A stretch of 19,834 nt of DNA from JBHHYU01 sp046757725 (GCA_046757725.1 JBHHYU010000059.1:1-19834), one strand, 5' to 3'. Positions 5,427 through 12,006 are shown, counted from the first letter of the stretch. Made by a program: numbers and translations. The notes: generated by a model not told the origin, from the letters alone.

Positions 5427-6320
5427 ATGGAAAACCTATCGTCACTCATCACGCTCGGCACAGCAAGTCCGTCGCAGCGACGGGGCCGAGCACAATTCTC
5501 TAATCTGCTAACCGTCAACGGCACGCATTATGTCGTTGATGCCGGCGATGGTGTTACACGCCGTATTGCGCACGCGGGCATTAACATCCGGGAGATCGGA
5601 ATCATTTTTATTACGCACCATCATGACGATCACACAGCAGGCCTTGGAACGTTGATGTCCGTGGCCTGGGATCGCCAGCGTACGAAACCGATCAACGTCT
5701 ATGGTCCGCCCCCGACAGAAGAGCTGGTCGAGGCCGCTGTGCGGTATTTCAGTATCAGCGCCGAAATCAGAATTGCCGACGGAGGGCGCACCGTGCCTAT
5801 AGGCCAGGTGTTTTTCGGTCATAATGTTGGCACCGGTCTGATTTACGAGGACGCGAACATCAAGGTGACGGTGGTTGAAAACAGCCATTTTTCTTTTCAT
5901 AAAGGCCCTGCTGCCGGAAAGCACAAATCTTATTCCTATCGTTTTGAAACGCCTGATCGCGTGATTGTGTTTACTGGAGACACAGGTCATTCCGATGCCG
6001 TCACTGAACTTGCGAGAGGTGCCGACCTGCTCGTCACCGAAACTTCTTCATGTGAAGACCGTAAAGAGGGGATGATCAATGACGGTCGCTGGCAAGTGAT
6101 GACCCCGGCCGAGCAGGAGGGTATTATGCAGCAGGCCACCCAAGGTCACATGACTCTAGAATCGATCGGGAAGTTGGCATCGCGCGCCAAGGTCAAGACC
6201 GTGGTGCTGTCGCACCTGACCCAGAGGTTCGGCTCTGACGATTACACCCCATGGGCCGAAGAGGTGAAAAAGCAATTCTCCGGCGAAGTGCTAGTCGCTG
6301 AAGACCTGATGGAGTTTTAA
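5427..6320 (+). CDS. metallo-beta-lactamase-fold hydrolase (RNase Z / arylsulfatase-like)
   Basis: A 297-residue cytoplasmic MBL-fold enzyme. The zinc-binding core is HHHDDH at 64-69 (H64, H66, D68, H69). Further ligands are H154 (ENSHFSFH), D185 (VFTGDTGHSD) and H263 (VVLSHLTQRF). DAGDGVTRRI (38-47) and H241 in GHMTLESIGKLA fit the RNase Z / AtsA-like branch, whose members hydrolyse phosphodiester or sulfate-ester type bonds. The specific substrate is unknown. ATG 5427 is chosen because gggaggag (5416-5423) precedes it by 3 bp; an upstream in-frame start at 5349 lies inside the attC. It lies alone between attC sites at 5307 and 6350, so it is a cassette payload. Confidence 0.88.
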   Translation: MENLSSLITLGTASPSQRRGRAQFSNLLTVNGTHYVVDAGDGVTRRIAHAGINIREIGIIFITHHHDDHTAGLGTLMSVAWDRQRTKPINVYGPPPTEELVEAAVRYFSISAEIRIADGGRTVPIGQVFFGHNVGTGLIYEDANIKVTVVENSHFSFHKGPAAGKHKSYSYRFETPDRVIVFTGDTGHSDAVTELARGADLLVTETSSCEDRKEGMINDGRWQVMTPAEQEGIMQQATQGHMTLESIGKLASRAKVKTVVLSHLTQRFGSDDYTPWAEEVKKQFSGEVLVAEDLMEF

Positions 6321-6349
6321 CCGGAAGTGGGGTCCGGAGTCTTTTAGAT

Positions 6350-6428
6350 CCCTAACCGACGGCTTGAGCCAGACCTGCGTCCCGCCGCTTTATGGGCAGG
6401 ACTTGGCTACTCAGCCTTTGCGTTAGGT
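6350..6428 (+). other. attC: attC site (79-bp family), after the MBL hydrolase
   Basis: R'' CCCTAAC (6350-6356) and R' GTTAGGT (6422-6428), with the family body CGACGGCTTGAG...CCGCC and GGACTTGGCTACTCAGCC. R'' does not match the start of the preceding segment (GTTATAC at 5358), unlike the other cassettes, which suggests a deletion or rearrangement somewhere between 5307 and 6350. Confidence 0.88.
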
Positions 6429-6445
6429 TCCAAAGATTCGATACC

Positions 6446-6479
6446 TTGACAACTGTGGAGGTATGACATATTGTCATAC
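6446..6479 (+). promoter_or_regulatory. promoter and 19-bp palindromic operator of the RHH-mazF module
   Basis: TTGACA (6446-6451), a 17-bp spacer and TATTGT (6469-6474) form the promoter. The perfect palindrome GTATGACA-TAT-TGTCATAC (6461-6479) covers the -10 box and is an obvious candidate for autorepression by the ribbon-helix-helix antitoxin. Unlike the vapBC-2, higBA and hicAB cassettes, this one has a ribosome site (aggagg, 6481-6486) before its ATG. Confidence 0.75.
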
Positions 6480-6491
6480 TAGGAGGTTCAC

Positions 6492-6734
6492 ATGGCAAGG
6501 TCCAAAGTTGCAATTTCCTTGGATGAGTCTACGCTCGACCGTCTCGACAAGCTAGTAAAAAAACAGGTTTTTTCCAATCGTAGCCAGGCGATTGAGGAAG
6601 CGGTGACGGAAAAACTCGCCCGCCTCGAGAAGAGTCGTCTGGCCCGGGAGTGTGCGAAACTCGATCCAGCTTTTGAGAAGGCGCTCGCTGAAGAAGGCCT
6701 TTCTGAGGGTCTGGTGGAATGGCCCGAATACTGA
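6492..6734 (+). CDS. ribbon-helix-helix (CopG/MazE-like) antitoxin
   Basis: An 80-residue antitoxin. SKVAISLDESTLDRLDKLVK and FSNRSQAIEEAVTEKLARL form the ribbon-helix-helix DNA-binding domain (about 4-47). The acidic C-terminal half (FEKALAEEGLSEGLVEWPEY) is typical of segments that block MazF. It has a good ribosome site, aggagg at 6481-6486. The coding region overlaps mazF by 16 bp, suggesting coupled translation. It should dimerise on the palindrome at 6461-6479. Confidence 0.87.
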   Translation: MARSKVAISLDESTLDRLDKLVKKQVFSNRSQAIEEAVTEKLARLEKSRLARECAKLDPAFEKALAEEGLSEGLVEWPEY

Positions 6735-7057
6735 GGGGCGAGATCCGCTGGGCCGATTTGAATCAAGTTCGAGGGCGTGAACAAGCAGGCCGGCGTCCGG
6801 TCCTGGTTCTGAGCCAGGACGTAGTCAATGAACGTTCTGGCACCGTGATTGCCGTTGCACTGACGAGTCAACCTCAACGTGCGGGCTTTCCATTGACACT
6901 TGAGCTTCATAGTAAAGGCCTCCCAAAAAAATCGTGGGTCAAGATTAGCCAAATTAGAACTCTATCCGTTGAAAGAATTCGGAAGGTGATTGGAAGGGCC
7001 TCTCCAGAGGAAGTAGCGCAGGTCATAGAGGGATTGAACGAAATTATCGGAACCTAA
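6719..7057 (+). CDS. mazF: MazF/PemK family endoribonuclease toxin
   Basis: A 112-residue type II toxin, a sequence-specific mRNA endonuclease. The family signature is LRGEIRWADLNQVRGREQAG, RRPVLVLSQDVVNE and TVIAVALTSQPQRAGFPLTL, with SWVKISQIRTLSVERI near the end. R21 (in GREQAGRRP, with the adjacent Gln/Arg) and T49 (ALTSQ) sit at the usual active-site positions. The start overlaps the antitoxin gene, and its TAA stop lies within the R'' box of the following attC. This module fills the cassette 6423-7124. Confidence 0.92.
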   Translation: MARILRGEIRWADLNQVRGREQAGRRPVLVLSQDVVNERSGTVIAVALTSQPQRAGFPLTLELHSKGLPKKSWVKISQIRTLSVERIRKVIGRASPEEVAQVIEGLNEIIGT

Positions 7058-7130
7058 CCACCGGCTTGAGACAGACCTTCATCTCGCCGCTTCGTGGGGG
7101 GGACTCGGCTGCTCAGCATATACGTTATAC
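7052..7130 (+). other. attC: attC site (79-bp family), end of mazF cassette
   Basis: R'' ACCTAAC (7052-7058, containing the mazF stop) and R' GTTATAC (7124-7130). GGAACCTAAC is the perfect 10-base reverse complement of the cassette start GTTAGGTTCC at 6422-6431, the clearest boundary match in the window. Confidence 0.92.
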
Positions 7131-7145
7131 AAGGAGGATTAAGAA

Positions 7146-7553
7146 ATGACAGATAAACTATTACGATATTTTAGTGCCGGAGCAGCGGGAGGTTTGCTAA
7201 ACAGCATCGTGGTTTGGTTGTTTGGCTTCCTTGGGATCACCGCTGCCCTAAGCGTTGCTATTTCCCCACGAATCACCCCGGGGTGGTTGTATCCCCGAAT
7301 TGTCTGGGGTGGTATATGGGGCCTATTGCTTTTTCTTCCTCTTTGCAGGCGTAATGCGTGGGCTCGTGCTTTTCTATTGAGCCTTGTCCCAACGGCTGTA
7401 CAGCTCTTTATAGTTTTTCCTCTAAAAGCTGGAAAAGGCGTGGGGGGAATAGAATTGGGTTCGCTGACTCCGTTGTTTGTCGTGCTCTTCAATTTCGTGT
7501 GGGGTGGGACTGCCGTGTTTTTGAGTCGCAGCTATGAACAAAATTCTGTATAA
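7146..7553 (+). CDS. small multi-spanning membrane protein, unknown function
   Basis: A 135-residue hydrophobic protein with about four membrane segments, around residues 8-40, 50-68, 75-95 and 108-128. I recognise no named family. The segment YPRIVWGGIWGLLLFLPLCR and the SAGAAGGLLNSIVVWLFGF start are the most distinctive features. It starts 22 bp inside the cassette (boundary at T7125) behind a strong ribosome site, aaggagg (7131-7137). There is no room for its own promoter, so it must be read from upstream, a classic cassette layout. Its stop overlaps the next R'' box. Confidence 0.8.
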   Translation: MTDKLLRYFSAGAAGGLLNSIVVWLFGFLGITAALSVAISPRITPGWLYPRIVWGGIWGLLLFLPLCRRNAWARAFLLSLVPTAVQLFIVFPLKAGKGVGGIELGSLTPLFVVLFNFVWGGTAVFLSRSYEQNSV

Positions 7554-7633
7554 AAAAGCGTTGAACACACGTCTGAAAAGCTCCAGTCGCTGTGCACCTT
7601 GCACTTTTCAAACCAGTAACGCTGTCGTTAAGC
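7548..7633 (+). other. attC: attC site (86 bp, divergent), end of membrane-protein cassette
   Basis: R'' GTATAAA (7548-7554) and R' GTTAAGC (7627-7633). Two nested stems, AGCGTT (7557-7562)/AACGCT (7618-7623) and TGAAAAG (7574-7580)/CTTTTCA (7604-7610), give the two-step attC fold. R'' matches the cassette's own start GTTATAC (7124) except that the conserved final C of AAC is A, which might weaken recombination. Confidence 0.65.
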
Positions 7634-7700
7634 GCTACTCGCGATACGTGAAAAGCGACGGAACAACTGCTGCTGGTACCCTAACAAGGTGACAAGAAAA

Positions 7701-8450
7701 ATGAGCGGGCCTGAGATCTACGACCGGATTGGAAGCGACTACTCATCTCGACGAAGGCCCGATCCACACTGGGTTGCCCGGATACACCGAAGTCTCGAAG
7801 GAACCCACTCCCTTGTCAACGTAGGGGCCGGAGCAGGCTCCTACGAGCCAGCGTTCATGTCTGTGGTAGGAGTCGAACCATCACTGACCATGATCCGTCA
7901 GCGGTCGCGGTCGGCGGCTCCGGTAGTGTGCGGTGTCGCAGAGCAGTTACCGTTTCCAGATGGAGCATTTGACGTGGCTCTGGCCGTCCTAACCGTTCAT
8001 CACTGGGCCAATCCAGGCGCAGGCCTGATAGAGATGCGCAGAATCGCACATAAGCAGATCGTCATTACCTGGGATCCGTGTATTCTCGTACGGCGGTTTT
8101 GGTTGATACGGGACTACTTGCCGGAGGCCGCGGAACGCGAGACCAACCTCGCCACCCTCACGACAGTATTGGAATATCTCGGCCCCGCCACCGTCGAGAC
8201 GTTGCTGGTACCGGCCGATTGCACGGATGGATTCTTCGGGGCGTACTGGAAGCGGCCTCACGCATACCTAGATTCCAACGTCCGCGGAGCAATCTCCGGG
8301 CTAGTGCTACTCGACCAGCGAGTTGTCACTTCTGCAATGGAGCGCCTAAAGTCCGACCTTTCGAACGGACGTTGGCAAGCGCGCTATTCGGAGCTAAACG
8401 ACTTGTACGAGATCGATCTGGGTTATCGTCTCGTGGTCGCTGAGCCTTGA
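7701..8450 (+). CDS. class I SAM-dependent methyltransferase
   Basis: A 249-residue methyltransferase. Motif I is LVNVGAGAGSYEP (38-50), followed by VVGVEPSLTMIRQR (55-68) and GVAEQLPFPDGAFDVALAVL (78-97) with VHHW after it, the order seen in UbiE-like (Methyltransf_11) enzymes. The usual Asp/Glu of motif I is replaced by Asn (LVNVG). The substrate is unknown. ATG 7701 is preferred over GTG 7689 because aaggtga at 7686-7692 sits 8 bp before it. The gene starts 72 bp after the attC boundary at 7628, making it the last gene that can be tied to the cassette array. Confidence 0.85.
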   Translation: MSGPEIYDRIGSDYSSRRRPDPHWVARIHRSLEGTHSLVNVGAGAGSYEPAFMSVVGVEPSLTMIRQRSRSAAPVVCGVAEQLPFPDGAFDVALAVLTVHHWANPGAGLIEMRRIAHKQIVITWDPCILVRRFWLIRDYLPEAAERETNLATLTTVLEYLGPATVETLLVPADCTDGFFGAYWKRPHAYLDSNVRGAISGLVLLDQRVVTSAMERLKSDLSNGRWQARYSELNDLYEIDLGYRLVVAEP

Positions 8451-8596
8451 GACAGAGAGGTTTTTCGGTATGTGGGGTACAACGACTAACCATCGGATCG
8501 AGATAGCCCTCAGAAAATACTCCGCGCTCCGGCCGAGACTTATCCTAGTGTTTGGGCTGCCTATCACCCCCCTAAAAAGGAGAGGAGATCGCCCAG

Positions 8597-8665
8597 ATGT
8601 TCAATCCGTACTTCAAGGCGGCCATCCCCGGGGTAATCAAGGAACTGAAGAAGATATTAAATTAA
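8597..8665 (+). CDS. possible 22-residue peptide
   Basis: ATG 8597 follows the purine-rich aaaaggagaggagatc and encodes MFNPYFKAAIPGVIKELKKI plus two residues, a short amphipathic, basic peptide. No family is recognised. It could equally be a decayed gene end; the good ribosome site is the main reason for listing it. Confidence 0.25.
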   Translation: MFNPYFKAAIPGVIKELKKILN

Positions 8666-8680
8666 AGGAGAAAAACATGA
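8656..8680 (+). repeat. 25-bp direct repeat, copy 1 (duplicated ribosome-site leader)
   Basis: attaaattaaaggag followed by aaaaacatga matches 8821-8845 at 24 of 25 positions. Both copies carry a Shine-Dalgarno sequence and an ATG. After copy 1 the ATG at 8677 opens only a 26-codon frame made of repeat sequence, whereas copy 2 starts the real RidA-like gene. Confidence 0.75.
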
Positions 8681-8696
8681 GCCTATTTCTCCGAAC

Positions 8697-8725
8697 TTGG
8701 CGTGCTTTGCGTCTTTGCGCGAGTC
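8697..8725. repeat. CTTTGCG-type dispersed repeat
   Basis: cttggcgtgctttgcgtctt followed by tgcgcgag resembles the CTTTGCG-rich short sequences found scattered between genes in many bacterial genomes. The resemblance is from memory, not a search. It sits inside the segment framed by the 25-bp direct repeats. Confidence 0.35.
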
Positions 8726-8777
8726 ATCGTTTTGCCGTTTCCGTAAGCCACATTTAACCGATAGCTACAAACAGATT

Positions 8778-8819
8778 AGCTGTTTTTACGCAGCAAGCTG
8801 CGGGGAATTAACCCGTAGC
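8778..8819 (+). repeat. 42-bp inverted repeat, left copy
   Basis: This is an exact reverse complement of 19793-19834. It contains the small hairpins GCAGC-AA-GCTGC and GGG-GAATTAA-CCC, giving it the look of a REP-like palindromic element. The two copies bracket about 11 kb of co-oriented genes. Confidence 0.85.
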
Positions 8820-8820
8820 A

Positions 8821-8845
8821 ATTAAATTAAAGGAGTAAAACATGA
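8821..8845 (+). repeat. 25-bp direct repeat, copy 2 (leader of the RidA-like gene)
   Basis: attaaattaaaggag followed by taaaacatga repeats 8656-8680 with one mismatch and provides the ribosome site and start codon for the RidA-like gene. The 140 bp between the copies contains only repeat-type sequence. Confidence 0.75.
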
Positions 8846-9309
8846 CCATCGAGGAAAAAATAGCCAAACTTGGCTTGACCCTTCCGCCGCCGCATGAGTA
8901 TCCGAGCCCAAACCGTACAGGGTGTGTCCGGGTGGGTAACCTCCTGTTTGCGTCCGGCCACCCCCCGGCGAAGCTTCCCGGGATAAAAACGCGGGGGAAA
9001 GTGGGGGGAGATGTTTCGGAGGAGGAGGGGTATCAGGCTGCGCGGGCTGCCGCACTCAACATACTCAGTTCCGTCAAAAAACATGTTGGGGAGTTGGATC
9101 GGGTGAAGCGAGTCGTGAAGCTTTTAGGTATGGTTAACACCGCACCCGGCTTCGAGCGGCAGTTTGCCGTGATCGACGGCGCCTCGGACCTATTTTTCGA
9201 GCTCTGGGGGCTAGAGTATGGGCAGCATGCGCGTGCTGCGGTTGGGATGTTCGAGTTGCCTCGTCAGAATCCAGTCGAGATCGAAGCGATTTTTGAACTG
9301 CAGCCATAA
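8842..9309 (+). CDS. RidA/YjgF/UK114-family protein (longer YjgF-like subgroup)
   Basis: A 155-residue RidA-superfamily protein, about 30 residues longer than canonical RidA as in the 'YjgF-like' branch. The ligand-pocket arginine is R131 in HARAAVGMFELPRQNPVEIE, and LLFASGHPP (34-42) matches the family's 'v-SGqxp' strand. Canonical members deaminate reactive enamines/imines; many subgroups have unknown substrates. aaaggag lies just before ATG 8842, within the duplicated leader. It is a lone gene with no obvious partner. Confidence 0.88.
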   Translation: MTIEEKIAKLGLTLPPPHEYPSPNRTGCVRVGNLLFASGHPPAKLPGIKTRGKVGGDVSEEEGYQAARAAALNILSSVKKHVGELDRVKRVVKLLGMVNTAPGFERQFAVIDGASDLFFELWGLEYGQHARAAVGMFELPRQNPVEIEAIFELQP

Positions 9310-9674
9310 GTCTTCCTATCATCCCCTAAAGAATCCCGTCGGGCTGGGATGACGAGGGGGTCCGAAAAGTGCTCGTGCATTACGAGGAGAAGATCAAGGA
9401 AGAAGCGGTGGCGGAAGATCGGGCTACGTTTCAAGACTCTAACCGAGCCGTTTTTGAAGTACCCAAAGAGTTGCTTCCGGCGAGAGGGGGCCTGATTACG
9501 AAACTCAAGTAATCCTGCCGATCCCAACTCGGCGCTAGAGTGGGCCTATCAGGCCGCTCAGCGACATGACGTAATACGCCGACACCTGGGCTCCGTGGCG
9601 ATGCTCGCCATCGGCCACTAGGAGACAATGGCAGTCTTTTTCCTGATGCTCTGTACCGAGAGTAGACCGGCGCT
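9310..9674. other. 365-bp intergenic stretch with a possible small ORF
   Basis: It begins with an imperfect hairpin, tcatccc...gggatga (about 9319-9352), lacking a T-run. A GTG-initiated 47-codon frame (9369-9512) is the only protein-like segment. The rest, 9513-9674, holds nothing I can identify. Confidence 0.5.
9369..9512 (+). CDS. possible 47-residue hypothetical protein
   Basis: GTG 9369 opens a charged, helix-rich frame (HYEEKIKEEAVAEDRATF, then DSNRAVFEVPKELLPARGGL) ending in LITKLK. The composition looks like a genuine small protein or the end of one: the frame is open upstream to about 9339 without an ATG. No family is recognised and no clear ribosome site is present, so a decayed gene is possible. 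Confidence 0.35.
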   Translation: MLVHYEEKIKEEAVAEDRATFQDSNRAVFEVPKELLPARGGLITKLK

Positions 9675-10427
9675 ATGTTTGATCTGTTTACCATCACCGT
9701 GATCGCTGGAACGTTTTTACTTGCGGGGGCCGTAAAAGGCGTCATAGGACTCGGCCTCCCGACTGTGAGCTTGGGGTTGCTGACAGCGGCGCTCGATTTG
9801 CCGACCGCTATGGCGCTCTTGATAGCCCCTTCGTTCGTAACGAACGTCTGGCAGGCCGTGGTCGGCGGCAACGGACGCGCCATCCTCCTGCGAATATGGC
9901 CATTTCTCTTGACGGCAACGGCAACCGTATGGCTTGGAGCAACTGCCCTGACCCGCGTGGACGTGTCGCTCCTTTCGGGGCTGCTTGGCGGGCTTCTGGT
10001 AGCTTACTCTACACTTAACCTCGCGGGTGTTCGCGTCGCGATCCCAGCGCAAAGGGAGGTCTGGGCCGGACCGCTCTTTGGAACAGCTAACGGGATCCTT
10101 GCTGGGATGACCGGTTCCTTCGTTGTGCCCGGTGTTCTGTTTCTGCAAACCATTGGGTTGTCACGCGACATGCTGGTTCAGGCTATGGGGATATTGTTCA
10201 CAGCATCCACGGTTGCGCTCGCCTTGGCACTCAAAGGCAACAGCCTTTTGACCATCCAGCTCAGCCTTGTTTCTGCCGCTGCCGTGATACCCGCAGCCGT
10301 TGGCATGGTCACGGGCCAACGCGGTCGCCGAAGGCTTTCAGAAGACCGGTTCCGCCAGACCTTCTTTATTGCGATACTCGTGCTTGGCGTCTACATCATT
10401 GTGAAAGCAGTAGTTGGCGTTTGGTAG
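9675..10427 (+). CDS. TauE/SafE-family membrane permease (sulfite/sulfoacetate exporter-like)
   Basis: A 250-residue integral membrane protein with about eight membrane spans and the internal two-fold repeat of the TauE/SafE (DUF81) family. Each half has the conserved start, AGAVKGVIGLGLPTVSLGLL (about 18-37) and GTANGILAGMTGSFVVPGVL (about 136-155). Members export sulfite, sulfoacetate or related organic anions; the substrate here is unknown. The gene stands alone and no sulfur-metabolism genes adjoin it. The ribosome site is weak. Confidence 0.88.
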   Translation: MFDLFTITVIAGTFLLAGAVKGVIGLGLPTVSLGLLTAALDLPTAMALLIAPSFVTNVWQAVVGGNGRAILLRIWPFLLTATATVWLGATALTRVDVSLLSGLLGGLLVAYSTLNLAGVRVAIPAQREVWAGPLFGTANGILAGMTGSFVVPGVLFLQTIGLSRDMLVQAMGILFTASTVALALALKGNSLLTIQLSLVSAAAVIPAAVGMVTGQRGRRRLSEDRFRQTFFIAILVLGVYIIVKAVVGVW

Positions 10428-10585
10428 TGGACCGTATACATCGATGGCAACTTTGGGGCGAAACCCGACTCTCAAGAGATTCCATGGAAGCAGGCGCTGT
10501 ACAATTCCATAAGTAAGGGCTGAGAAGTAATTCATTCTAGTCAACAACGTCCGAACTGTGGCCAAGCAGTATTGAGGACTACAAT

Positions 10586-11563
10586 ATGAAACTGACACTA
10601 GCTGTAGTGCTGATGTGTGCACTGCCGTTAGGCTCTCGTGCTCAAGTAGTAGAGAACTTCAAGGCTCATACGGAATACCTTGCCTCGGATGAATTGGGAG
10701 GGCGTGGAACTGGTAGTAAGGACATCCGCCTTGCTGCTGAATACATAGCCAGGCAATTCAAATCCATTGGACTGCAGCCTATAGCTAATCGCTCCTATTA
10801 TCAGCAGTTTCCAATTCCAGGTCAAACTAAGGCAGAAGCCAATATCATAGGAATTATTCCCGCCGGGTCAGCTACCAACCATTCGCTCGTTTTTACGGCG
10901 CACTATGACGCTTATGGCGATGATGCTGATGGCTTTGGAGAAATAGAAGAGCAGGAAGACACTATTAATAATGGCGCTCTCGACAATGCCACAGGTGTCG
11001 CTGCAATAATTGAAATCGCCCGTATCTTTAAAACAGAAAAGGCTCCAGTACAGAATTTGGTCTTCGTGGCTACGGCTGCTGAGGAGGGTGGACTATATGG
11101 CAGTCGGTATTATGTAGAGCACCCAGTATATCCTCTTCAAGGGATTACGATCTGTCTAAATATCGATGGTTTCAACGTTTCCGGGCAAAGAGAAGACTAC
11201 TATATTATGCCACGCCAGGGTGTGGATTTCGTTGATGAGATTGAGTCGATTGCGGCGTCAATGGGATGGTTCTATGTATCTCCCGATTGGGTTGATCAGA
11301 TGAACACCAGTTTTGACACTGCCTCGTTTCTTGCTAAACGTATTCCTGCCTTTACACTTTGGACGGGCAATAGGTTGAAAGGGGGTAAGACGGCACCACC
11401 GATCGAATTCGGTAAGATTCATACTCCAGACGATGAGGTCAACAAGAACTGGAACTGGGATGGCGTTGCGGACCACATAGCCCTATATAAGGCCATAGCA
11501 GATTATTTTCTCAGTCATCCTGACAGTATCAGTGTTACCGATCCAACACTGTTTCAGGAATAG
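10586..11563 (+). CDS. secreted M28-family zinc aminopeptidase
   Basis: A 325-residue peptidase with an N-terminal signal peptide (about residues 1-20, ending GSRAQ), so it is exported. The co-catalytic zinc ligands and catalytic acid of M28 are visible: H106 (TAHYDAYG), D133 (NGALDNATGVA), the E166-E167 pair in ATAAEEGGLYGS, D194 (LNIDGFN) and H279 (GKIHTPDDE). It is the length of a minimal single-domain M28 enzyme with no PA insert. Its bases look more AT-rich than the TauE/SafE gene before it, hinting at a different origin. It is not in an operon. Confidence 0.92.
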   Translation: MKLTLAVVLMCALPLGSRAQVVENFKAHTEYLASDELGGRGTGSKDIRLAAEYIARQFKSIGLQPIANRSYYQQFPIPGQTKAEANIIGIIPAGSATNHSLVFTAHYDAYGDDADGFGEIEEQEDTINNGALDNATGVAAIIEIARIFKTEKAPVQNLVFVATAAEEGGLYGSRYYVEHPVYPLQGITICLNIDGFNVSGQREDYYIMPRQGVDFVDEIESIAASMGWFYVSPDWVDQMNTSFDTASFLAKRIPAFTLWTGNRLKGGKTAPPIEFGKIHTPDDEVNKNWNWDGVADHIALYKAIADYFLSHPDSISVTDPTLFQE

Positions 11564-11730
11564 AACCACATGGCAGGTAGGTACAAAAGGCCATCAACGC
11601 GGACACAGGGTAGGTTGGCGTTTTCCCTGCCCTTGTTGCTAATGCATGTACTCTCCTGTGTTTCAAAAAAAACTACCCACGGGTCCTGTGCCGGTTATGG
11701 CCAAGTCGTTGGGCGTTGTGTGAGGGCACA

Positions 11731-11934
11731 TTGAACGAGTCGTCGCTCCTTTGGGGTTTGGCGTTCGGCTCATTCGGGCTCGGTTTCTTCGTGTACGGCA
11801 AGAAGCAGAAGGCGATTGTCCCACTCGTGTGCGGGTTATCTCTCATGATCTTCCCATATTTTATTTCCGACACTATTTTTCTTGTCGCGATCGGGGTCGT
11901 GCTCATAGTCGTTCCATACTTGGTTAGAGGCTGA
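11731..11934 (+). CDS. small two- or three-span membrane protein
   Basis: A 67-residue hydrophobic protein with spans around LLWGLAFGSFGLGFFVYG, AIVPLVCGLSLMIFPYF and IFLVAIGVVLIVVPYLV, separated by the basic turn KKQK. It resembles short proteins often labelled 'amino acid transport protein', a label without experimental support that I know of. TTG 11731 (NESSLLWG...) is preferred because gaggg lies just upstream; TTG 11716 would add five residues. Confidence 0.65.
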   Translation: MNESSLLWGLAFGSFGLGFFVYGKKQKAIVPLVCGLSLMIFPYFISDTIFLVAIGVVLIVVPYLVRG

Positions 11935-12006
11935 GCAATGCGGAGCAGCGTAGGGTGAATAAGCGGCTTAAGTAGAACGCGGGAAAAACAGCGAGTACGA
12001 CATTCG

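Larger units (their letters stand above)
8451..8841. other. gene-poor stretch with repeats between the array and ridA-like gene
   Basis: About 390 bp without a confident gene. It holds an attC-like left half (GACTAACCATCGGATCGAG, from 8484) that lacks a right half, a possible 22-codon ORF at 8597, a 25-bp direct repeat, a CTTTGCG-rich repeat around 8697-8725 and the 42-bp inverted-repeat sequence at 8778-8819. An open frame at 8470-8757 has composition unlike a protein and is not supported. Confidence 0.6.

Noticed and set aside
8484..8560. attC-like sequence GACTAACCATCGGATCGAG after the methyltransferase gene
   Set aside because: The left part resembles the 79-bp family, but no right arm pairs with it, the end reads GTTTGGG rather than GTTRRRY, and R'' does not match the cassette start GTTAAGC.
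8470..8757. 95-codon open frame on the + strand
   Set aside because: It crosses the repeat elements and the duplicated leader, has no ribosome site and has a composition unlike real proteins.
11708..11714. GTTGGGC R'-like box before the small membrane protein
   Set aside because: No R'' partner or stem upstream and no matching GCCCAAC after the gene.
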